Of a DNA stretch of 54,167 nt, positions 28,901 through 34,994 are shown in pieces. The notes under the pieces were generated by a model that saw only the letters and a program-made list of their open reading frames with translations, was not told the origin of the DNA and ran no database searches. Both the position numbers and the translations under genes were made by a program. Numbering within the stretch: the first letter of the stretch is position 1; the number at the start of each line of letters is the position of its first letter. Source of the stretch: Kiritimatiellia bacterium (GTDB lineage Bacteria; Verrucomicrobiota; Kiritimatiellia; RFP12; UBA1067); contig JAEDKA010000020.1 in the NCBI GenBank assembly GCA_016296065.1, positions 1-54,167 of the forward strand. Reading direction: 5' to 3'.

Positions 28901-30803
28901 CTACGTTAATGAACACGCCGTGGCTCTCTCGTCCGAAGATGCGTTGGGTGTCTTCCACGGATACTACGCCTCTCCGCGCGTCTACCAGAATGCGAAGACA
29001 ACTGCAATGGACGTCAAGGGCGCGCTTCTCGTGGCGAAGGACGACGGATCCTACGCGTCGGAGCTCGCGCGCTACGCGCCGATCGTGAACGCCGCGTCGA
29101 ACAGGGCCGTTCTCGGACATGACGGCGTCTACACGTATTTCGACGCGTCGGAATGGAAGTCGGGAGTGGTCCGGATGTCCTACGCGCCGGTCGCCGGCGA
29201 AGTTGAGATCGGCAGCCTCAGCGCAGCGGGCGAGATGGTTTCGTTTGCGAACCTTCCCTCCGCCGGGGCGGACTGCATGGTGACGAACTTCTACGAAAGC
29301 GCCTCCGGACGCTCCTTCGGCATTGCCGGTGCCTCGGGATGGATCGAGGAGGAGAAGGTCTACTACACTGTCAAGCTCGCGGGCGAGGTCACGGGCGGGA
29401 AGGTGACCGGCATAACGCTGTTCGGTGACAGCTACGAAAGCGGCACCGAAATCACGCTCACGGCGACTCCGGGATACGCGCGCAGCTTCCTCGGCTGGTT
29501 CGAGGGTGACGCGGAAACTCCCGTCTCAACTGCGAGCGTCTGGACCTTCCAGGTGCTGGCGGACCGTGTCCTGCAGCCTCGCTTCTCGGAGCCGTCGGAG
29601 GTCATAACGGCGCGTGTTGCGGTGCATCAGGCGAGCGCGGACGCGACGGAGGACTTCCCGATAAACGTGACGCTCGCGTGGATGACGGCGCACTACGAGG
29701 ACTTCATCGCGACCATCGAAGCGCTGGGCTCGGTTGAGGCGAAGGAGGCCAAGATCAAGGAGCTTCTCGGCCAAAGGGACGAGACGACCGGCTGGACGAT
29801 GTGGCAGGACTACATCCTCGGCGTCGAACCGGGCGATCCGAACGCGAAGCTCTGGATCGACTCGCCGCAGTACAGGGCCGTCGGGCGAGAGGTGATCCGG
29901 TTCAAGATGAACGAACTCACCCCCGTGGATGGATCCGGATTCCAGATCCGCTACCGCCTTGACGCAAAGTCCTTCGGCGCAGAGTCGTTTGCGCGCGGCG
30001 AGACGAACGACAGCGGTGTGTTCGACGTCGCAACGGCGGAGGATCCGAGCGGGCTGTACGTCATCGACCTTCTGTTCATCCCCGACGGCTACCTCACGAG
30101 CGAGGAGTATGTCACGACAGTCAACACGGCAGGCGCGCTGAGGGTGGCGACGGACGATCCGTGCGCAATCGTCGCAGTGCCATGGACGGCGCTATCGCCG
30201 TCGGGGCAGAATCCGATCGCCGCCGGAAACCTCATCCGCACGATGAACCTCACGACTGGCGACAAGCTGCACGTCTACGACAAGGCTAACGCGCGCTACC
30301 GCTCATGGCAGCTGAGGGACAACGGACAGTGGGAGGCTCTCGGAACGTATCTTCTCTCGTCCGACGGGCAGGTGAGCTGGGAGAGCGCCGGCAAGCCAGA
30401 GGCTACGACAGTCCCGCGCGGCTCTGGCGCATGGCTCGAGCGGCAGAACGCAGAGCCGCACGTGTACCTTGTCGGACAGTACGACGCGTCCGAGGTCGAG
30501 ACGCAGCTCTCCGGCGGCTGGAACCTCGTCGGCAGCCCGACGACGTCCGCGTTCAATCTTGCCGATATTGTTCCGCAGGAAGGCGACGGCATCGTCGTGT
30601 CGACGGCCGCCGAGCCCAGGAACATGACGTATGCCGACGGCAATTGGGGCTACATCAAAAACACCGTCGTGGAGTTCGCCGGGCGCAAGTTCGTGAAGCC
30701 TGTGCGAGTCACAGACGACAGCGTCATCCCCGCAGGCGTGGGCTTCTGGTACATCCGCTCCGAGGACGCCGCAGGAACGGCGACGATAGACTGGGTGAAG
30801 TAA
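25956..30803 (+). CDS. Giant exported beta-helix surface protein
   Basis: 1615 residues from 25956; an alternative ATG lies 6 nt later, and neither has a strong ribosome-binding site. The signal peptide ends near PLRADA. The first part holds autotransporter-like strand repeats (GSTEVREGRLVLKAG near 345). A parallel beta-helix with GG-rich rungs lies around 760-930 (GYHNGGGIGV). An InlB-type bacterial repeat follows near 1135-1210 (ITLTATPGYARSFLGWFEG). The tail has a GWNLVGSPT module. No barrel is present, so it is not a classic autotransporter. Its start resembles the first W-x-G module of the 44561 and 47855 proteins. It is followed after 24 nt by the PEP-CTERM fusion, probably one operon. 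Confidence 0.8.
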   Translation: MGMKIVKTTVAVLFSALMAFLVPLRADASNAESTWIGPADSSEGSMFVDSSWSPEGRPINLLIFNSGSIAKTALIDKKAKFYGEEWLEWGAYARIGDNNVNAFFGEGTTNCVVWRSVKGEKESAAENGLDLIGGIHVASVDDTCIAGALRIEGGTHNVGSEWNYGVNVGEKGDGYLELRTGTIVSYGDINVSGAYDGSLVVGSGAQGTEPALLSIDPASEKWIRVTNSEGGTGNLVIKAGGTVAAKHLHSNSAADSRLVLDGGTLEHNAACADGTGFLSDGLDIRITANGGTIRADVETEIAGDILDDDQASASKGTLFKTGNADLRLAGSTSRTGSTEVREGRLVLKAGIQLGANLTISEGCALVIDLANADKMEYDLFTGGAGIHLPESAVFTNYVYAINGEAFNGAITQGEGGNVHVSLSVKPEAAVAVIVADGAEDEYRASVSAALAAADSGKTVRLLRDAVLNEDAVARAGTVFDLNGFKITRRDDGVSLQLEGGAVVSNGTFATDVVYSEGGDTLFAISNNVSVSMADVNVGDLGGYEPYCALSAVDGATFEIDGGTWRAATLFASTNNNGHLEIKDGRFFIRAWQRDWEKGGTISISGGRFSLAPRRGDVKDGYVVMHIPADVELPYQVVPASSALYTQDGWMFSYADEQTAMGAVVAKVGERVFTTVSDAVRAASAGDTVTMVADVTILPEQIAIYKNLTIEGDAHLVKVRSPYVDGSGYVTADFTQEFDSVVYVSPDSDVTIRNLHVMGGGVIRGDYDNAGRYGIVNDGVLLLDDVTVTRSNGAVYNRVGGRMRMEDCRIVRNCRHSAGGFYNHGFAVMNRTSLSENRSLNDYGGGGACENGGELYVNNCVICNNSSTEIGGAINNFSTLAGHPRLYMMNTTVSGNFCATSIGYHNGGGIGVRAFNQPGTFYSLNNLICCNYRVELMDDTIGLSDVAILENSLLEDGMTNKLYYTVFDDGGMIREPGTVDKSVYVNEHAVALSSEDALGVFHGYYASPRVYQNAKTTAMDVKGALLVAKDDGSYASELARYAPIVNAASNRAVLGHDGVYTYFDASEWKSGVVRMSYAPVAGEVEIGSLSAAGEMVSFANLPSAGADCMVTNFYESASGRSFGIAGASGWIEEEKVYYTVKLAGEVTGGKVTGITLFGDSYESGTEITLTATPGYARSFLGWFEGDAETPVSTASVWTFQVLADRVLQPRFSEPSEVITARVAVHQASADATEDFPINVTLAWMTAHYEDFIATIEALGSVEAKEAKIKELLGQRDETTGWTMWQDYILGVEPGDPNAKLWIDSPQYRAVGREVIRFKMNELTPVDGSGFQIRYRLDAKSFGAESFARGETNDSGVFDVATAEDPSGLYVIDLLFIPDGYLTSEEYVTTVNTAGALRVATDDPCAIVAVPWTALSPSGQNPIAAGNLIRTMNLTTGDKLHVYDKANARYRSWQLRDNGQWEALGTYLLSSDGQVSWESAGKPEATTVPRGSGAWLERQNAEPHVYLVGQYDASEVETQLSGGWNLVGSPTTSAFNLADIVPQEGDGIVVSTAAEPRNMTYADGNWGYIKNTVVEFAGRKFVKPVRVTDDSVIPAGVGFWYIRSEDAAGTATIDWVK

Positions 30804-30827
30804 AACTTGAAAACAGGAAAAATGAAA

Positions 30828-32075
30828 ATGAAGATAATTCTTAACGCTCTTGTCGTCGCCGTAGCGTTCTCCGCTCACGCAGACTACCTGTACTGGCAGA
30901 TTCTCCAGAATCCCGACTCTGAAGAATCGGTGCCGTTCACCTATGCGAAGATCGCCGTGAAGGGCGAGGGGATCGCGGACGGCACGTATCTGACTCTGTC
31001 TGGGACTGATGGCGAGACGGACGTGCTCCATTCGAGTTTCAACTTGGAATCGCCCGCGCCCGGATATTCCACTCTCGAGACATATTCCAACCTGTCGCGC
31101 TACGGGCTGACGGACGCGTCGGTGCTGAGCTTCGTCGCGGAGCTCTATTCGCTGGCGGACGGAGGTGACCATCTCGTCGGAGTGAGCCCTACAATAGCCT
31201 ACGACATGCTGAAGTTCGCGGACTACACCGACATGAACCAGAGCAGAATGCCGTTTGTCTTCAACTCCTTCAGCGCGGTGCCTGAGCCTTCAAACGCGCT
31301 GCTCATTCTGCTTGGATTCGCTATGCTGTCCCTGCGCCGGCGCCGCGCCTGCGCCTGCATCGCGGCCGCTGCAGTCGGGATTGTCGCGACGGCGATGCCC
31401 AACGACACGCTGCTCTCGTTTGGTACTGCCGGGGCCGACAGGTATCCGGACGGGACGGCCGTCCTCGACGGCGAATGCTATGCCGTTGTTTGGACGCGGG
31501 ACGGCGCGGCCTTCGGAGGGTTGACGGACAGGGCAGAGACGGTCTCCGATGACGACCGGCTTGTGCTCGTCGCGCCGATCGCGCGCGGCGGGAAGTGTCC
31601 GCAGACAGTGCTTGAGATCTCTGCTGACATGATGTCGTCCTACGAGGGCGGCAGCTTCGGACTGTATCTCCTCGACACCCGCGTCCGCGGCGAGGACGGA
31701 TCAATCTCCCTTGCGGCGCTGAAGGGCGGCGTCCCCGAAACCGTGAATTCCATCGGTGCGGCCTCAGAGGCGGGCGCGAGCCCCGCGGATTTCGTTGGCA
31801 ACGAAATTTGTTCCGCGACACCCGTCTCTCTCGGCACGGTTGGCGTACATACGCAGATAGCCTCGCCGAGGATCACGGCGATACGCGTAGAGGACGCTGT
31901 CGTGACGCTGGAGGTCGAGGGGATGAGCCCGGCGGCAGAGTATTTCGTTGTTCCCGCGGCGCAGCAGGGCGAAGCGGCACCGGTCGTCGACGCTAAGCTG
32001 GAGAACGGAGCGTTCACCTTCCCCAGGACTGAAGTTGGCAGCATGTACAAGGTTGTCGGCGCGCACAGGTTTTAG
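30828..32075 (+). CDS. Two-domain exported protein with an internal PEP-CTERM and a second signal-like segment
   Basis: 415 residues. The ATG at 30828 was chosen because AGGA lies 9 nt upstream; ATG 30822 and TTG 30807 are alternatives. Signal peptide 1-18 (ends SAHA). Domain 1 covers about 19-150. Residues 151-173 are a complete PEP-CTERM tail: VPEPS, hydrophobic LLILLGFAMLSL, then RRRR. Instead of stopping, the chain continues with a second hydrophobic stretch (ACACIAAAAVGIVATA, 174-189) ending in a signal-peptidase-like ATA. A second domain of about 225 residues follows (PNDTLLSFGTAG, LVLVAPIARGGKCP). PEP-CTERM tails are normally terminal and cut by exosortase. The arrangement suggests a polyprotein or a hairpin-anchored two-domain protein. 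No exosortase gene lies in the window. Confidence 0.8.
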   Translation: MKIILNALVVAVAFSAHADYLYWQILQNPDSEESVPFTYAKIAVKGEGIADGTYLTLSGTDGETDVLHSSFNLESPAPGYSTLETYSNLSRYGLTDASVLSFVAELYSLADGGDHLVGVSPTIAYDMLKFADYTDMNQSRMPFVFNSFSAVPEPSNALLILLGFAMLSLRRRRACACIAAAAVGIVATAMPNDTLLSFGTAGADRYPDGTAVLDGECYAVVWTRDGAAFGGLTDRAETVSDDDRLVLVAPIARGGKCPQTVLEISADMMSSYEGGSFGLYLLDTRVRGEDGSISLAALKGGVPETVNSIGAASEAGASPADFVGNEICSATPVSLGTVGVHTQIASPRITAIRVEDAVVTLEVEGMSPAAEYFVVPAAQQGEAAPVVDAKLENGAFTFPRTEVGSMYKVVGAHRF

Positions 32076-32135
32076 CTCCATGAATATTCGTCCGACCCCG
32101 CGCTCTGCGCCGCCTGGCGTCTGGCGGATCGTTCT

Positions 32136-32321
32136 TCAGCCGCAAAGAACGTAGAGGACGCTAAGGGCAAAGGCTCTGTGCAGCTGCACCGGCTCGTCAT
32201 GGTCTTCCACGGCGGCGACTGCGTGCTGTGCGAAGAGGTGTGATCCGCCGGTTCCGAATTCGTCGTCATAGTACGAATGGGGGATGGCGGAGGAGATAGG
32301 TTTCGTTGTACAATGTTCGCG
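32136..32321 (-). pseudogene. Possible minus-strand gene fragment
   Basis: A frame open from 32321 down to a stop at 32136 contains protein-like sequence with C-rich third positions (YYDDEFGTGGSHLFAQHA, VQLHRAFALSVLYVLCG). It has no start codon. It may be the end of a lost gene. No family is recognised. Confidence 0.2.
32272..32314 (+). promoter_or_regulatory. Promoter of the GH78 pseudogene with the shared element
   Basis: TAC-GAAT-GGG starts at 32272 and ATGGC at 32284, 37 and 25 nt before TACAAT (32309-32314). The ATG follows after 9 nt with no ribosome-binding site. Confidence 0.5.
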
Positions 32322-32323
32322 CT

Positions 32324-32915
32324 ATGGCAAACTCCAGGATAATCAATCGTGTTGCCGCTGCATGCCTTGCGACGGCTGTGTTGGTACCCGTCTGCTCTTT
32401 CGCGGCGCAGGAGGCGAAGTTCATAGGCGCCGGCGCTCCTCTGCGAGGTGCTGAGCGAGATCGGCGAGAGGGAACTTGCCTACACGCTTCTTCTCCAGCG
32501 CAAGTTCCCGTCGTGGCTCTATTCCATCGACCAGGGCGCGACGACGATGTGGGAGCGCTGGGACGGCTACACGAAGGAGCGCGGATTCGGCGACGTCGAG
32601 ATGAACTCCTACAACCACTACGCCTACGGCGCGGTCGTCGCGTGGCTCTTCGAGCATGCCGCGGGAATCAGGCCGGACAAGGACGGCGGATGGCGCAACT
32701 TCACGCTTGCGCCCGAGCCCGACAGGCGGCTCGGCCATCTCAAGGCGACCCTCCGCACGGAGTTCGGCGTAATCGAGAGCGCGTGGGAATACGGCGCGGA
32801 CGGCAGGTGCCGCTGGACGTATTCCGTTCCCGAAGGCTGCACCGCGACGGTGGTTCTTCCGGACGGCAAAACGTCTGTTGTGAAGTCCGGGGAGGGCGAG
32901 TTGGTTGTTCGGTAA
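32324..32915 (+). pseudogene. Alpha-L-rhamnosidase (GH78), internally deleted and frameshifted
   Basis: The 5' end is intact: MANSRIINRVAAACLATAVLVPVCSFAAQ is a signal peptide followed by EAKFIGA. At about 32424-32442 the reading jumps frame and continues as the C-terminal part of a GH78 rhamnosidase (ALLCEVLSEIGERELAYTLL, FPSWLYSIDQGATTMWERWDG, NHYAYGAVVAWLFEHAAGI). It ends at 32915. The catalytic barrel, normally several hundred residues, is gone. The promoter, including the CCC-N4-GGG-like element, is still recognisable, so the loss looks recent. Confidence 0.8.
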
Positions 32916-32928
32916 TAGAGGCGAGCTG

Positions 32929-32949
32929 GTCCGTCGCGGAGCGACGGAC
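32929..32949. repeat. REP-like palindrome
   Basis: A further exact copy of the GTCCGTCGC/GCGACGGAC palindrome with CCCCCT after it, 14 nt past the pseudogene stop. Confidence 0.8.
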
Positions 32950-33011
32950 CCCCTGTCATGCGTGGTCCGGCGGCGTGCTTCGGCGGTCCACCCTGCACGT
33001 GCGCATGGCGT

Positions 33012-33041
33012 TTGACCGCGTTCGGGCGAATGTTGTATAAT
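33012..33041 (+). promoter_or_regulatory. Promoter for the AAA-ATPase gene
   Basis: TTGACC (33012-33017), 18 nt, TATAAT (33036-33041). The ATG comes 7 nt later without a ribosome-binding site. Confidence 0.65.
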
Positions 33042-33048
33042 ATCAGGC

Positions 33049-34806
33049 ATGGAGACGAAGCGAAAGATACCGTATGGTGTGATGAACTGGGCCAAGCTTG
33101 TCCGCGAGTGCTTTCTCGTGGACAACACGGCGTACATCCGTACGCTGGAGAACGTGGCCACTCCTGTGTTCCTGCGTCCGAAGCGTTTCGGCAAGTCCGT
33201 AGTATGCTCCATGCTCGCGCACTACTACGACGTCAATCTCAAGGACCGCTTCGACGAGCTCTTCGGAAAGACCGACATCGGGCGTAACCCAACGCCCCTC
33301 GCGAACTCGTTCCTCGTCCTCCAGTTCGACTTCTCCACGGTGCAGGTCGGCTCGCTCGCGGAAATCGAAGAGCGCTTTACCGTCCATGTCAGGGAATCTG
33401 TCAGAAGTTTTACCGTTCGATATTCGGAATTGGCCGATTGGTCGAGCGTAGACGGAGCGGATACCGCGGCAAGAATGATCAATGCCGTGAGGTCTGTAAT
33501 CAAGGATGCTCACCTTCCTCCGCTCTACGTGATCATCGACGAATACGACAACTTCACGAACGAGCTGGTCGTCTCGGGGCGCGACCTTGAGTACAACGCC
33601 GTCTGCGGACACGACGCGAAGGGCGACATCACGAGGGAGTCTTTCTTCAAGGCCTTCTTCAAGTCGTTCAAGGCGGGGCTTACGGACGGAACCGTGGGCC
33701 GCACATACTTTACGGGCGTCCTCCCGATCACGCTCGACGACCTCTCCAGCGGATTCAACGTGGGGACGGTTGTGAACCTCAACGAGGACCTGCTTGGGCT
33801 CGCGGGATTCACGCAGGCCCAGGTCGAGAAGTATGTCGGCGAAATCTATGCGGAGTACGGGTTCGACCGTTCGAACATCGCGGACGTGCTGGCCGACCTC
33901 AAGGCGTTCTACGACGGATACCGTTTCCTTCCAGACGCCGAGCCGCTGTATAATTCGACGATCTGCAACTGGTATCTGTTCAATTTCGTGTCCTGCAAAG
34001 GCAAACAGCCGGCGGACGTCATCGACTCGAACGTGCGCACCGACATCGGATGGTTCCGCCGCCTCGCGCAGACGCCGCAGAACGCGCTTTCGAAGGTTCG
34101 CGGTTACGTCGAGCGCGGCGAAGGGGAGGATGTCGTCCGCACGGCGCTCTCCTCGAAGTTCGGACGTGCGAAGTTCTTCTCGGATGATTTCTTCCCTTAC
34201 GCACTATACTATCTGGGGCTCATGACGTTCGAGGACGAGATGACGCTCAACATCCCGAACCTGACAATCAGGAACATGTTCGTCGACTACTACGACGAGC
34301 TTTCGGAGTTCGCGAACGTGGACGAGGCACGCCGTGCGTTTGTAAGGGCGGCGAAGGCGCTTGCGCTCAAGGACGGAACGTGGAAGGCGCTCTTCGACGC
34401 CTACTGGCAGCACTACGTGAAGGCGCGCATTCCCGCCCAGGCGTTCGACAAAATGAACGAGAACTTCTTCCGCACGACGTTCACCTCGCGCTGTCTCGAC
34501 GCCCTTACCGTCTTCTACTCCTTCGAGACCGAGTACAATTCGTCCGAGGGGCGCTGCGACTTCCTAGCAATCCCGAAGCCAGGCTTCGGAAAGCCGGCGA
34601 TGCTCGTGGAGTTCAAGTACTTCACGAACGAGGCGGCGGAGAAGGGGAAGGTCCTTGGACGCGGCGAACCCGACGCGGAGACGGTCGCTCAGGCGCTCGA
34701 CTACAGGAAGGCGCTCGCCCGCCGTCCCGACTGGAGCTATGAGATCCGCGTTGCCGTCGTCGAAGTCTGCGGCAACACCGGCTGCAACTGGTTCGACATA
34801 GCCTGA
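33049..34806 (+). CDS. AAA-ATPase-like / PD-(D/E)XK nuclease-domain protein
   Basis: 585 residues. The N-terminal AAA-ATPase-like domain has the variant P-loop RPKRFGKS (43-50) and a Walker B LYVIIDEYDNF near 160. The C-terminal PD-(D/E)XK domain shows CDFLAIPK with Asp504 and VEFKYF with Glu521/Lys523. This family is common and multi-copy in gut anaerobes and its role is unresolved; defence or mobile-element functions have been suggested. It is cytoplasmic with no signal peptide. It stands alone between palindromic repeats. Expression is probably leaderless. Confidence 0.88.
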   Translation: METKRKIPYGVMNWAKLVRECFLVDNTAYIRTLENVATPVFLRPKRFGKSVVCSMLAHYYDVNLKDRFDELFGKTDIGRNPTPLANSFLVLQFDFSTVQVGSLAEIEERFTVHVRESVRSFTVRYSELADWSSVDGADTAARMINAVRSVIKDAHLPPLYVIIDEYDNFTNELVVSGRDLEYNAVCGHDAKGDITRESFFKAFFKSFKAGLTDGTVGRTYFTGVLPITLDDLSSGFNVGTVVNLNEDLLGLAGFTQAQVEKYVGEIYAEYGFDRSNIADVLADLKAFYDGYRFLPDAEPLYNSTICNWYLFNFVSCKGKQPADVIDSNVRTDIGWFRRLAQTPQNALSKVRGYVERGEGEDVVRTALSSKFGRAKFFSDDFFPYALYYLGLMTFEDEMTLNIPNLTIRNMFVDYYDELSEFANVDEARRAFVRAAKALALKDGTWKALFDAYWQHYVKARIPAQAFDKMNENFFRTTFTSRCLDALTVFYSFETEYNSSEGRCDFLAIPKPGFGKPAMLVEFKYFTNEAAEKGKVLGRGEPDAETVAQALDYRKALARRPDWSYEIRVAVVEVCGNTGCNWFDIA

Positions 34807-34813
34807 TTGGGAA

Positions 34814-34890
34814 TGTCCGTCGCTGAGAGACGGGCCCCTATGCAACTGTTTGCCGTTGCAGGGGGTACCGTCGCTCCGCGACGGTACGGA
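34814..34890. repeat. Degenerate REP-like palindromes
   Basis: GTCCGTCGCTGAGAGACGGGC at 34814-34834 is a decayed copy of the common palindrome. GGTACCGTCGC...GCGACGGTAC near 34863-34887 is a second palindrome with the same core in a variant form. Confidence 0.55.
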
Positions 34891-34944
34891 CAGGTCGCGT
34901 CGTCGCGGTTGCACGGGAAGGGCGAGCTGCTCCTTTGGTAATGA

Positions 34945-34987
34945 CCCAAACGGACTATGGCGCACTGGGGTGTACGTGGTGTATAAT
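34945..34987 (+). promoter_or_regulatory. Xylan-operon promoter with CCC-N4-GG and ATGGC elements
   Basis: CCCAAACGGACTATGGC begins at 34945, 37 nt before TATAAT (34982-34987). The ATG follows 7 nt later. There is no -35 match and no ribosome-binding site. Confidence 0.6.
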
Positions 34988-34994
34988 CTGTGCC

